A DNA stretch of 64,000 bases from Arthrobacter_B citreus (GTDB lineage: Bacteria > Actinomycetota > Actinomycetes > Actinomycetales > Micrococcaceae): assembly GCF_042429235.1 (NCBI RefSeq), contig NZ_JBHMBA010000002.1; one strand, given 5' to 3'. The position numbers and the translations under genes were made by a program. Position 1 is the stretch's first letter. Every line of letters begins with the position of its first letter. The notes beneath the pieces were generated by a model. The model was not told the origin of the DNA and made no database searches. It saw only the letters and a program-made list of their open reading frames with translations. Positions 51,612 through 60,298 of this stretch are shown here, piece by piece.

Positions 51612-52586
51612 GTGTTTTGGGCCTCATATTGCCTAGCTGCGCTGGCTCTTGTGCTGGCGTGGCCGGTTCCCATTGCCCTCTCCCGGGCCAAGTGGCCGGC
51701 CCGTTCGCCCTTCACGGCCATGGTGCTGTGGCAGGCGATCGCCCTCGCCGGCGGCCTGTCCATGATCGGGGCCATGCTGACCTGGGGTCTTGAACCCATT
51801 GGCGACAACCTTGTGTCCGCGCTGCACGGATTGTGGAACATCCTGCTGTACGGCGCACCGGCCACGACACTGGGCCTGGTGCATGTCTTCGCCCTCAGTG
51901 CCGCCCTGCTGCTGACCATCCATCTGGTGTTCACGCTGCTGCTGACCTACTACCGGATCCGCCGCGGCCGCCGCCGGCACCGCGGCATGCTGACCCTGCT
52001 GAGTTCCCCTTCCGACAGCAGGCCGGCCACAGTGGTGATCAACCATCCCACGCCGGTGGCGTACTGCCTGCCGGGCGGCGCGCGGTCCGTCACTGTCCTG
52101 TCCGACGGGCTCCTGGAGATGCTCTCGGATGACGAACTCTCCGCGGTCCTGATCCACGAAAAAGCCCACCTGTCCCAGCGCCATCACCTGCTGCTGTGGG
52201 CTTTTGCCGCTTGGCGCGCCGCCCTGCCGTGGCTGCCGACCTCCCAATTGGCGCAGCAGTCCGTGAATGAGCTCATCGAAATGCTCGCCGACGACGAGGC
52301 CCTGCGCGAGGTGGAGCCCGAGACGCTGATCCGGGCAGTGGCGATCGTGGGAACCGGCGCACAGCCGGCCGAGGACGGCCTTCAGCGCGCCGCGGCAAAA
52401 GCCCAGGGAGCATCACTGCTGGCCAATCCGGACGAGCAGGAGCAGCTCGGCACGGTGCGGCGCCTCAGCCGGCTGCTGACGCCCCTGCCGCCGCTGCCGG
52501 GCTGGCAGCGGTGGGCTGTGCTGATGGCATCCGTGCTGCTGCTGGCCGTCCCCACCGTCCTGCTGATTGCCCCGGGGATGCTGTAG
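51612..52586 (+). CDS. M56-family (BlaR1/MecR1-type) membrane metallopeptidase
   Basis: 324 residues. Membrane helices at about 3-20, 32-55, 75-105 and near the end (about 300-320), with a cytosolic peptidase domain between. Zinc motif HEKAH in AVLIHEKAHLSQRHH (about 183) and a downstream Glu/Asp block NELIEMLADDEALR. Lacks the beta-lactam sensor domain of BlaR1, so its trigger is something else. GTG start 51612, 30 bp after the BlaI stop. Confidence 0.9.
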   Translation: MFWASYCLAALALVLAWPVPIALSRAKWPARSPFTAMVLWQAIALAGGLSMIGAMLTWGLEPIGDNLVSALHGLWNILLYGAPATTLGLVHVFALSAALLLTIHLVFTLLLTYYRIRRGRRRHRGMLTLLSSPSDSRPATVVINHPTPVAYCLPGGARSVTVLSDGLLEMLSDDELSAVLIHEKAHLSQRHHLLLWAFAAWRAALPWLPTSQLAQQSVNELIEMLADDEALREVEPETLIRAVAIVGTGAQPAEDGLQRAAAKAQGASLLANPDEQEQLGTVRRLSRLLTPLPPLPGWQRWAVLMASVLLLAVPTVLLIAPGML

Positions 52587-52680
52587 CGGTTCAAGCCGCT
52601 GCCAGACGCCCGGCAGGTCCAGGCGCGCCTACTGCCCCTGCGGCTGGACCTGCAAGACTCCGGCCATGCAGGACCCAGGC

Positions 52681-52718
52681 CCTGTAGGACTCTGGACCTG
52701 TAGGACTCTGGACCTGCA
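52681..52718. repeat. 16-bp direct repeat CCTGTAGGACTCTGGA
   Basis: Copies at 52681-52696 and 52697-52712 plus a partial third. It fills the short gap between the peptidase gene and the parE stop. Confidence 0.75.
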
Positions 52719-52727
52719 CTAGCCGTG

Positions 52728-54839
52728 CTACGCGTCGATGCGGTCCCGGTCCAGCATGGCCGCGCCGGCCACGATGAAGTCCTTGCGCGGCGCCACGTCA
52801 CTGCCCATCAGCAGCTCGAAAGCGCGCTCGGCATCCGCCGCCTGATCGATGCGCACCCGGCGCAGCGTCCGGTGGCGGGGGTCCATGGTCGTTTCGGCCA
52901 GCTGGTCAGCGTCCATTTCACCCAGGCCCTTGTACCGCTGGATGGGTTCCTTGTAGTTCTTTCCGTCCTTTTGCAGCTTTGCCAGCAGGACGTGCAGCTC
53001 CTTTTCGCTGTAGGTGTAGATCATCTCGTTGGCCTTGGAGCCGTGGTTGATGACCTCCACCCGGTGCAGCGGCGGAACGGCTGCGTACACCCGTCCGGCC
53101 TCCACAAGCGGACGCATGTAGCGGAAGAACAGGGTGAGCAGCAGGGTGCGGATGTGCGCGCCGTCGACGTCGGCGTCAGTCATGAAGATGACTTTTCCGT
53201 AGCGCGCGGCGTCGAGCTGGAAGCTGCGGCCGGACCCGGCACCCACCACCTGGATCAGGGCGGCGCACTCGGCGTTGGAGAGCATGTCGGCCACCGATGC
53301 CTTCTGCACGTTCAGGATTTTGCCGCGGATCGGCAGCAGTGCCTGGTAGTCCGAGGAGCGGGCCAGTTTGGCGGTGCCCAAGGCACTGTCACCCTCGACA
53401 ATAAACAGTTCGGACCGTTCACTGTCGTCGATCCGGCAATCCGCCAGCTTGGCGGGCATGGAGGAGGTTTCCAGGGCATTCTTGCGGCGCTGGGTTTCCT
53501 TGTGCTGGCGGGCGGAGATGCGTGATTTCATCTCCGAGACGACCTTTTCCAGCAGCAGGGCCGACTGGGCCTTGTCAGCCCGGGCGCTGGAGTTCAGCTT
53601 GGCGGTGATCTCCTTGTCCACCACCTTGGCGACGATCGCCCGGACAGCCGACGTACCGAGGATTTCCTTGGTCTGGCCCTCGAACTGGGGCTCGGCAAGC
53701 CGAACAGTCAGGACGGCCGTGAGTCCGGCGAAGACATCGTCTTTTTCGATCTTGTCATTGCCGGCCTTCAGCTTCCGGGCGTTGGCCTCGATCACCTTCC
53801 GGAAGGTCTTGAGCAGTGCCTGTTCAAATCCGGCCTGGTGCGTGCCGCCCTTGGGCGTGGAAATGATGTTGACGAAGCTGCGGATATTGGTTTCGTAGCC
53901 AATGCCCCAGCGCAGCGCAATGTCCACCTCGCACTCGCGCTCAACTTCGGCGATCTTGCTGTGCCCGGAGTCATCCAGCACCGGAACGGATTCCTTGAAT
54001 TTTCCGCTGCCCTGCAGCCGCCAGATATCCGTGACCGGTGCGTCGGCGGCCAGGAATTCGACAAACTCGGTGATGCCCCCGTCATGCTGGAACACTTCCT
54101 CGATCGGGCCGGCCTCGCCGGGGGTGCCCGGCAGCCGCCGCTCGTCACGCAGAGTGATGCGCAGGCCCGGCACCAGGAAGGAGGTCTGGCGGGCACGCGC
54201 CTGCAGCTCGGTGTAGGAGAACTTCGCGTCGGGCGTGAAGATCTGCCGGTCCGCCCAGTACCGGATCCTTGTGCCGGTTACCCCGCGCTTGGCCTTGCCG
54301 ACCACTTCCAGCTTCGAGCTTTCCAGGAAGGGTGAGAACTTTGCCTCGGGGTTCGGGGACTTGCCGGTATCGGCGAAGTGTCCGGGTTCGCCGCGGCGGA
54401 AATTCATTTGGTATGTCTTGCCCGCCCGGTCCACCTGAACGTCCAGGCGGGAGGACAGCGCGTTGACCACGGAGGCGCCGACGCCGTGCAGGCCGCCGGA
54501 CGCGGCGTAGGAGCCGCCGCCAAACTTGCCGCCGGCGTGGAGTTTGGTGAAGACCACTTCGACGCCGGAGAGCCCGGTTTTGGGCTCGATGTCAACGGGG
54601 ATGCCGCGGCCGTCATCGTGGATTTCAACAGAGCCGTCGGGATGCAGGATGATCTTGATGCTCTGCCCGTATCCAGCCAGGGCCTCATCCACGGAGTTGT
54701 CGATAATCTCCCACAGGCAGTGCATGAGTCCACGGGAGTCCGTGGAACCGATGTACATGCCCGGACGCTTACGGACGGCTTCGAGCCCTTCCAGGACGGA
54801 AAGGTGGCGGGCGTTGTACTCAGTGTTCGGGGGCGCCAC
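52728..54839 (-). CDS. parE: DNA topoisomerase IV subunit B (actinobacterial)
   Basis: 703 residues. GHKL ATPase with Glu44 and Asn48 in CLWEIIDNSVDEALAG, DDGRGIPVDIEPKTGLSGVEVVFTKLHAGGKFGGG and GLHGVGASVVNALS. TOPRIM Mg2+ motifs are EGDSALGTAKLA (about 481) and DADVDGAHIRTLLLT (about 555). The C-terminal QRYKGLGEMDADQLAETTMDP is typical. GTG start at 54839 with GAGGAG upstream. Functional partner of the subunit at 36437-38962, here encoded separately. Confidence 0.9.
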   Translation of the reverse strand: MAPPNTEYNARHLSVLEGLEAVRKRPGMYIGSTDSRGLMHCLWEIIDNSVDEALAGYGQSIKIILHPDGSVEIHDDGRGIPVDIEPKTGLSGVEVVFTKLHAGGKFGGGSYAASGGLHGVGASVVNALSSRLDVQVDRAGKTYQMNFRRGEPGHFADTGKSPNPEAKFSPFLESSKLEVVGKAKRGVTGTRIRYWADRQIFTPDAKFSYTELQARARQTSFLVPGLRITLRDERRLPGTPGEAGPIEEVFQHDGGITEFVEFLAADAPVTDIWRLQGSGKFKESVPVLDDSGHSKIAEVERECEVDIALRWGIGYETNIRSFVNIISTPKGGTHQAGFEQALLKTFRKVIEANARKLKAGNDKIEKDDVFAGLTAVLTVRLAEPQFEGQTKEILGTSAVRAIVAKVVDKEITAKLNSSARADKAQSALLLEKVVSEMKSRISARQHKETQRRKNALETSSMPAKLADCRIDDSERSELFIVEGDSALGTAKLARSSDYQALLPIRGKILNVQKASVADMLSNAECAALIQVVGAGSGRSFQLDAARYGKVIFMTDADVDGAHIRTLLLTLFFRYMRPLVEAGRVYAAVPPLHRVEVINHGSKANEMIYTYSEKELHVLLAKLQKDGKNYKEPIQRYKGLGEMDADQLAETTMDPRHRTLRRVRIDQAADAERAFELLMGSDVAPRKDFIVAGAAMLDRDRIDA

Positions 54840-55101
54840 GTGTTTGAAACTCCTCAGGCCTTGGGACCGTTAGTCGACAGGTCCGGTCGGCGGATCGCGG
54901 ACCGGCTGCAGCCCGGACGGGCCGGGACTACTTCAAGGTTAATGCCCACCGGTGACACTGCCCGCCAGCGACTCAGTTCCAGTGAAGTACCTCACGGCCG
55001 AACGCCCGGTTGGTACGCGTAGAGCGAAAGGGGGGCCCGGGTGCGAAGACTGGGGCGGTAAAGATGGTTATATGAAGTATCAACACCCTTAGGAGGCTTT
55101 C
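54840..55101. other. Divergent promoter region of parE and the DUF7455 gene
   Basis: 262 bp without a gene. Plus-strand TATATGAAGTAT at about 55070-55080 is a likely -10 area for the small gene, which has a strong AGGAGG just before its ATG. Confidence 0.5.
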
Positions 55102-55326
55102 ATGACAGCAGCAGTAGCTACTCGTGAACTGAATACGCTGGACCGCTGCGACCGCTGCGGCGCGCAGGCGTACGTACGTGCGGTACTGGAATCCTCGGGT
55201 GGGGAGCTGCTCTTCTGCGGCCACCATGCACGGGCGGTGGAGGCCAATCTCCGCCCCCTGACTTCGGAATGGCAGGACGAGACTTCCCGCCTGACGACGA
55301 AGGCCGCGGCAGTCCCCGCAGACTAG
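55102..55326 (+). CDS. DUF7455 small Cys/His protein
   Basis: 74 residues: DRCDRCGAQAYVRAVLESSGGELLFCGHHARAVEANLRPL carries CxxC and CxHH, a compact zinc-binding layout typical of DUF7455, conserved downstream of sigA in actinobacteria. Function unknown. Very strong RBS AGGAGG 7 nt before ATG 55102 suggests high expression. Confidence 0.88.
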   Translation: MTAAVATRELNTLDRCDRCGAQAYVRAVLESSGGELLFCGHHARAVEANLRPLTSEWQDETSRLTTKAAAVPAD

Positions 55327-55375
55327 CGCCGCGTCAGCGAACCTGCCCGCACATCCGGGCAGTTCCAACAGCTTG

Positions 55376-55408
55376 AAAAGGCTCCTCCCCCAGCGGGAGG
55401 AGCCTTTT
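55376..55408 (+). terminator. Terminator of the DUF7455 gene
   Basis: Perfect 14-bp stem, 55376-55389 with 55395-55408, loop CCAGC, ending in TTTTTC. A textbook rho-independent terminator. Confidence 0.92.
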
Positions 55409-55508
55409 TCATGTCCGGTTATCTTCAACCCGGCGTGTTTTGCTTCCGGTTCTCACTGGTCCGGAGCTGAAAACGCCCTCGAACGCACAACCAGGGCGCG
55501 TTAACGCA

Positions 55509-55549
55509 AAAACACCTCCGATCCGCAGCAGCGGGATCGGAGGTGTTTT
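55509..55549 (-). terminator. Terminator downstream of sigA
   Basis: 16-bp perfect stem, 55509-55524 with 55534-55549, 9-nt loop, A/T-rich ends on both strands (GTTTTT on the minus side). About 35 nt after the sigA stop. Confidence 0.9.
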
Positions 55550-55583
55550 GCATATTCCGCGGCGGCCTGCGGACCGCTCACTG

Positions 55584-56873
55584 CTAGTCCAGGTAGTCGC
55601 GCAGAACCTGTGAGCGTGACGGGTGGCGCAGCTTCGACATGGTCTTGGATTCGATCTGGCGGATCCGCTCACGGGTGACCCCGTAAACCTTTCCAATCTC
55701 GTCCAGGGTCTTGGGCTGTCCATCAGTCAGGCCGAAGCGCATGGCCACTACGCCCGCTTCGCGCTCGGAGAGCGTGTCCAGCACCGAGTGGAGCTGTTCC
55801 TGCAGCAGCGTGAAGCTGACGGCGTCTGCCGGAACAACAGCCTCGGAATCCTCGATGAGGTCACCGAACTCGGAGTCTCCGTCTTCACCCAGCGGGGTGT
55901 GCAGGGAGATGGGCTCGCGGCCGTATTTCTGCACCTCCACGACCTTTTCAGGGGTCATGTCCAGTTCCAGGGCCAGTTCTTCGGGCGCGGGCTCGCGGCC
56001 CAGGTCCTGAAGCATCTGGCGCTGGACGCGGGCCAGCTTGTTGATGACCTCGACCATGTGCACCGGAATACGGATGGTGCGGGCCTGGTCGGCCATGGCG
56101 CGGGTAATGGCCTGGCGGATCCACCAGGTTGCATAGGTGGAGAACTTGAAGCCCTTCGTGTAGTCGAACTTCTCGACTGCGCGGATCAGGCCCAGGTTTC
56201 CTTCCTGGATGAGGTCCAGGAAGAGCATGCCGCGGCCGGTGTAGCGCTTGGCCAGCGAGACCACGAGCCGGAGGTTGGCCTCCAGCAGGTGGTTCTTGGC
56301 GCGCTTGCCGTCGTGGACGATGAACTCCAGCTCGCGCTTGAGCTTGGGGTCCATGTTCGGATCGGCGGCGAGCTTCTCTTCGGCGAAGAGTCCCGCTTCG
56401 ATGCGCAGGGCAAGATCGACTTCCTGCTCTGCGTTCAGCAGGGCAACCTTGCCGATCTGCTTCAGATAATCCTTGACCGGGTCTGCGGTGGCACCGGCGG
56501 AAACGACCTGCTGGGCAGGTGCGTCATCGTCGTCGGCATCCGAGTACACAAACCCTGAACCGGTCGGCGCTGCTTCAGGTGCGTCTGCGGCATCAAGGTC
56601 CGGCTCAGCGGGCTCGGAATCGGTCTGCTGCTCATCCTCTTCAGCAGCTGCGGCAGCCTTGGCCGTCTTTGCTGTCTTCGCGGCGGTTTTGCGGCCGGCT
56701 GCAGTAGTAGCTGACTTGGCTGCGGCAGGCTTCCGCACTGCGGGCTTGCGGACTGTCTTCACCGCGGTCTTTTCGCCGGCAGCGGATTCCATCGAAGCCG
56801 AAGCTTCGTCTGCGGCAGTGCGCTTGCTTGCAGTGTCAGTCTCTTCGACTGCAGTTGTCTTTCTCGGCGACAC
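55584..56873 (-). CDS. sigA: Primary RNA polymerase sigma factor
   Basis: 429 residues. A Lys/Ala/Pro-rich N-terminal arm (about 1-110, AVRKPAAAKSATTAAGRKTAAKTAK) as in actinobacterial SigA; region 1.2 DPVKDYLKQIGKVALLNAEQEVDLALRIEAG; region 2 RYTGRGMLFLDLIQEGNLGLIRAVEKFDYTKGFKFSTYATWWIRQAITRAMADQARTIRIPVHM; region 3; region 4.2 YGVTRERIRQIESKTMSKLRHPSRS. It directs most vegetative transcription. GTG start at 56873 with AAAGG upstream. Confidence 0.97.
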   Translation of the reverse strand: MSPRKTTAVEETDTASKRTAADEASASMESAAGEKTAVKTVRKPAVRKPAAAKSATTAAGRKTAAKTAKTAKAAAAAEEDEQQTDSEPAEPDLDAADAPEAAPTGSGFVYSDADDDDAPAQQVVSAGATADPVKDYLKQIGKVALLNAEQEVDLALRIEAGLFAEEKLAADPNMDPKLKRELEFIVHDGKRAKNHLLEANLRLVVSLAKRYTGRGMLFLDLIQEGNLGLIRAVEKFDYTKGFKFSTYATWWIRQAITRAMADQARTIRIPVHMVEVINKLARVQRQMLQDLGREPAPEELALELDMTPEKVVEVQKYGREPISLHTPLGEDGDSEFGDLIEDSEAVVPADAVSFTLLQEQLHSVLDTLSEREAGVVAMRFGLTDGQPKTLDEIGKVYGVTRERIRQIESKTMSKLRHPSRSQVLRDYLD

Positions 56874-57191
56874 AGAAAACCTTTCATACGGCGGGCTGTG
56901 GAATCGCCATTGGGGGCAACACCACTATGACCCTGTCAAGTCCGTGCTTGATTTCAAGCGATCCCTCCACTGCGGTGTCCTCAATGGAACACTCGCGCGG
57001 CGGTTTCTGTTCCCTCTGCGCAAGCGCAAAAGGCCCAAAAGCGATACTTGATACACGAACCCGACCGGGTCTCGGTTCCCATTGTCTCACGATTTCGTCC
57101 AGCCGACAGCACTGCACGTGCCATTACTGGGTCGGTGCCCTGCGCTGCGCGCGCTTTGCCCGGGTCCCGGACCCCACCCATCGGCTGCCGT
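56874..57191. other. sigA upstream region
   Basis: 318 bp without a gene; the only open frames are antisense shadows. An A/T-rich tract with GTGTATCAAGTATC on the minus strand (about 57041-57055) is the best promoter candidate, giving a leader of roughly 150-170 nt. No operator or strong hairpin recognised. Confidence 0.4.
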
Positions 57192-58628
57192 TTACGTTCG
57201 GGCACCACCGGGATGCCGCTCCGCCGCCGCTCTCCAGGCGGTTCCGGCTTTCCGGGCCCACACTGGAAACATGCCGGTCACCAGGAGCTCCTCCAGCAGT
57301 TCGGCCAACCGGTACCCCGGACAGGTCTCCAGGCAACGGCCCAGATATACCTGCGCCCTTGATCCCCTCCCCCTGGCCCATTCGATCCAGGCCAGCAGGG
57401 TGAGCAGTGCTGCGGCCGCTTCCTGATCGGCTTCAACATCGCTGTCGCCGCCGAGCCCTGATGCCGCAAGCAGTTCCGAGAACACCGCAAAGGCGGCATC
57501 CATGCGGGACCAGTCCGGTTTGCCGGCATATTGGCCGATCAGCACCTCACGGAAGACCTGTTCGTCATCAGGGCCTTTCCGCCGGGAATCGCCGCCCTGC
57601 CCTAAACCGGTTGCCGGCCCTGCTGAACCGGCGGCCCGACATCCTGGCGAACCCGCAGCCGGGCCGTCCCGCCCGGGCAGGGGCGGCACCGGGAGTTGCG
57701 TGCCGCCCGGAGCAGGCAGCAGAGGCGGACCTTCGTCCACTGAGAGGAGCCCGCAGGCCTCGGCCCCGCCCAGGGCTCTTGCACTGCCCAGGGCAGCTGC
57801 CACCAAGAGCGTGTCGCGCACCGGACGGGCATGCAGGCTGGCCAACAGGAAACCTGCAGCCTCGGGGTCGGAGCGCAGCTGCGGGCAGCCCCTCCGCTGA
57901 GCTTCAGGGTTCTCAGGTCCGCCTGCCCCGCGGGACCGCGGCTCTTCATCTTCGGGTGCTGCGCTGTTCATAAACGCATTCCAGACCGCCAGCGTGCCCG
58001 CGAACTGGGAGCTCCCGCACCAGTTGCCCTGGATCCGACGGCTGTAGCGGGCACGATGCAGCAGCTGTTGTCCGCCCTCCCACACCGGTGGCAGATCCTG
58101 TCCGACCGCTTCCTCCAGCGAGGAGGCGTAGGCACTGCCCCGGAACACCATTTCGGCGCTCAGGGTGCTGTCCCCAATTTGGCTCAGCGGACGGCCCGGC
58201 CACGGACAACAGCCGCTGTCCGTGCAGAAATACTCCCGCCAGGCACTGTCCGACACCAGCCACCCGTCGCGGAGAGGAAGACCTGCATCGGCCAAATGCC
58301 GGCCAAGCTGGTTGACCAGCTTGCGGTAGGGAGGAACGCCCGGCTTCTTCCACTTCCGGTCCGTGTACAGGGCCATGAGGACCCCGTTGGCAGCCCGGTC
58401 CGAGCGCAGCAGTTCAGTGACCCGGACCGCAAAGTCCGAGTAGTCGACGGCCGCAGCGGGCAGGTCCAGCCGCAGGGTGGCGCCAAGGCGCGAGGAATCC
58501 ATGGTCATGAGGACCAGTGACTCCTGCGGCACAAAGCCCAGGCTGTGGGGAATGAACGCCAGGATGTCCACGGGTCCGCTGACGGGGAAGGGATCCTGTG
58601 CGCCGGGGCGGCTGGGGAGGTTCGTCAT
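57192..58628 (-). CDS. DUF4192 protein
   Basis: 478 residues. PVDILAFIPHSLGFVPQESLVLMTMDSSRLGATLRLDLPAAAVDYSDFAVRVTELLRSDRAANGVLMALYTD is the DUF4192 signature; WREYFCTDSGCCPWPGRPLSQI adds a Cys-containing block. A Gly/Pro-rich insert separates this from a C-terminal helical TPR-like region (WSRMDAAFAVFSELL, GSRAQVYLGRCLETCPGYRLAELLEELL). Unassigned, actinobacteria-specific, often near sigA. ATG at 58628 lacks an obvious Shine-Dalgarno; GAGGCT, like the TAGGCT boxes, lies 6 nt before it. Confidence 0.88.
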   Translation of the reverse strand: MTNLPSRPGAQDPFPVSGPVDILAFIPHSLGFVPQESLVLMTMDSSRLGATLRLDLPAAAVDYSDFAVRVTELLRSDRAANGVLMALYTDRKWKKPGVPPYRKLVNQLGRHLADAGLPLRDGWLVSDSAWREYFCTDSGCCPWPGRPLSQIGDSTLSAEMVFRGSAYASSLEEAVGQDLPPVWEGGQQLLHRARYSRRIQGNWCGSSQFAGTLAVWNAFMNSAAPEDEEPRSRGAGGPENPEAQRRGCPQLRSDPEAAGFLLASLHARPVRDTLLVAAALGSARALGGAEACGLLSVDEGPPLLPAPGGTQLPVPPLPGRDGPAAGSPGCRAAGSAGPATGLGQGGDSRRKGPDDEQVFREVLIGQYAGKPDWSRMDAAFAVFSELLAASGLGGDSDVEADQEAAAALLTLLAWIEWARGRGSRAQVYLGRCLETCPGYRLAELLEELLVTGMFPVWARKAGTAWRAAAERHPGGART

Positions 58629-58790
58629 GGATCGAGCCTCGTGCCTGCGCAGTCACGGGCCCACCAGGCAGGGTCCGGCTGTGGACACAGGGCTGACGGT
58701 CCGGTCGATGCTGTACCGGTGGAGGAAGGGTCAGCTCGTCTGCACGCGCGTCCTGGGGGACACTCGCTATCCCCCGGCCGATCCCGACCC

Positions 58791-58882
58791 GGCGGACCCC
58801 TTAGCCGGCGTCGTCGGCGGCGTCGGCGTCGGCGTCGGCGGACCCCTTAGCCGGCGGTGTCGGCGGCGTCGGCGTCGGCGGC
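58791..58882. repeat. 46-bp tandem duplication covering the MFS gene's 3' end
   Basis: 58791-58836 and 58837-58882 are nearly identical, each with GGCGGACCCCTTAGCCGGCG and GTCGGC runs. The active stop codon is in the copy nearer the gene; the other copy is downstream, non-coding. It lies in the 58629-58846 gap, otherwise empty. Confidence 0.75.
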
Positions 58883-60280
58883 GGCGGCGGGCCCGGCATC
58901 GGAGCCGGCATCGGAGCCGGTTCCCGCCCCGCGGTTCGGAGTGCGGGCAGCCTGCCGGGACCTGCGGGCCGCCTGCTTGGCCTGGCGTTCCCGGGCGATC
59001 GCCTCCCGCAGCGGAGGCAGCCGCAGGCCGTCGTCGGCCATGCGTGCGCGCACCCGGCTGCGCGTGCGGAGAATTCCCGCGACGCCCACGGCCATCACCG
59101 CGAATTGAACCGCAAAGGCGATCCGGAAGGAGTCCAGTGCGTACAGGTCTCCCCCGGAGAAGCCCGTTGAGTTCAGTACATCCAGCACCACGCCAATCAG
59201 GTACATGGACACCAGCGACGCAATGAAGCCGCCAATGTTCACAATGCCGGTGGCGGTGCCTAGACGGTGCCCGGGGTTGTAGGTCCGGGCGAAATCAAAG
59301 CCGATCATCGATCCGGGACCGCCAATCGCCAGCACCGCCACCAGCACGGCGAGCAGCCACAGCGGCGCCGGGCCGGGGTACAGCAGCACGGCCAGCCACG
59401 CGCCGGCCATGGCCGCGGCAATCAGGAGCACCATGGTGGACCGGCGCAGCGGATGGCGGCCCACCCAGGAACCCAGCCACGGGCCGCAGAGGATTGCAAC
59501 CAGGACAAAGAGCGTCATCAGTGCCGATGCCCGGGACGATTCCACCCCTTCAGCGCTCACCAGGTACGGGAAACCCCACATCATGACAAACACCGTGCCG
59601 GGGAACTGGATGGTGAAGTGTGTCCACATGCCCAGCCGGGTTCCGGGCTGCCTCCATGCCTCCGCCAGCGTTGTGGCGGTCTGGCGCAGGGGCAGCAGCG
59701 GGGGCGCCTGGGAACCCGCCGGCCGGTTGCGCACCAGGAGAAGGGTGAGCACGAGAACAAGGACGGACAGGGACGCCGCCGACACGAACGCGGTGTTCCA
59801 GCCGTATTTGTGCAGGACAAAGGCAAACGGAACCGCGCTGACAATTTGCCCCAGCTGGCCCACTATTCCGGTCCACTGCGTGAGGACGGGAATATGCCGG
59901 CCGGAAAACCACGCCGGCAGCAGCCGCAGCACGCTGATAAAGGTCAGGGCATCGCCGGCGCCGACCAGGGAACGTCCGAGGATGCCGCCTCCCACCGATT
60001 CGGCGGTGGCCAGCTGAAACTGTCCGGCAACCATCAGGGCCGCACCGCCGGCGATCAGGAGCCGCGGACCGAACCGGTCCACGAGCACACCAACGGGAAT
60101 CTGCAGTCCGGCATAGACCAGCAGCTGCACCACCGTGAAGACGGAAAGGATGGATGCCGTGGCACCAAAGCGCTCAGTGGCTTCCAGCCCGGCAACACCA
60201 AAAGTGGTGCGCTGAGTTACCGCGGACAGGTAGGCAAGGACACTGATTCCCCAAACGACCCAGGCGCGCGAAGACCTCAC
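58847..60280 (-). CDS. MFS transporter
   Basis: 477 residues, about 12 membrane segments. First helix WVVWGISVLAYLSAVTQRTTFG, loop 2-3 motif GVLVDRFGPR, and FDFARTYNPGHRLGTATGIVNIGGFIASLVSMYLIG later, typical of drug/metabolite MFS carriers of actinobacteria. Substrate unknown. The C-terminal tail is low-complexity (Arg-rich, then Gly/Asp/Ala-rich) and has grown by a 46-bp duplication. GTG 60280 has GGAGG 7 nt upstream; 18 bp after the PAC2 gene, so the two are likely cotranscribed. Confidence 0.88.
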   Translation of the reverse strand: MRSSRAWVVWGISVLAYLSAVTQRTTFGVAGLEATERFGATASILSVFTVVQLLVYAGLQIPVGVLVDRFGPRLLIAGGAALMVAGQFQLATAESVGGGILGRSLVGAGDALTFISVLRLLPAWFSGRHIPVLTQWTGIVGQLGQIVSAVPFAFVLHKYGWNTAFVSAASLSVLVLVLTLLLVRNRPAGSQAPPLLPLRQTATTLAEAWRQPGTRLGMWTHFTIQFPGTVFVMMWGFPYLVSAEGVESSRASALMTLFVLVAILCGPWLGSWVGRHPLRRSTMVLLIAAAMAGAWLAVLLYPGPAPLWLLAVLVAVLAIGGPGSMIGFDFARTYNPGHRLGTATGIVNIGGFIASLVSMYLIGVVLDVLNSTGFSGGDLYALDSFRIAFAVQFAVMAVGVAGILRTRSRVRARMADDGLRLPPLREAIARERQAKQAARRSRQAARTPNRGAGTGSDAGSDAGPAAAADADAADTAG

Positions 60281-60298
60281 CGGCGCACCTCCGGACGG

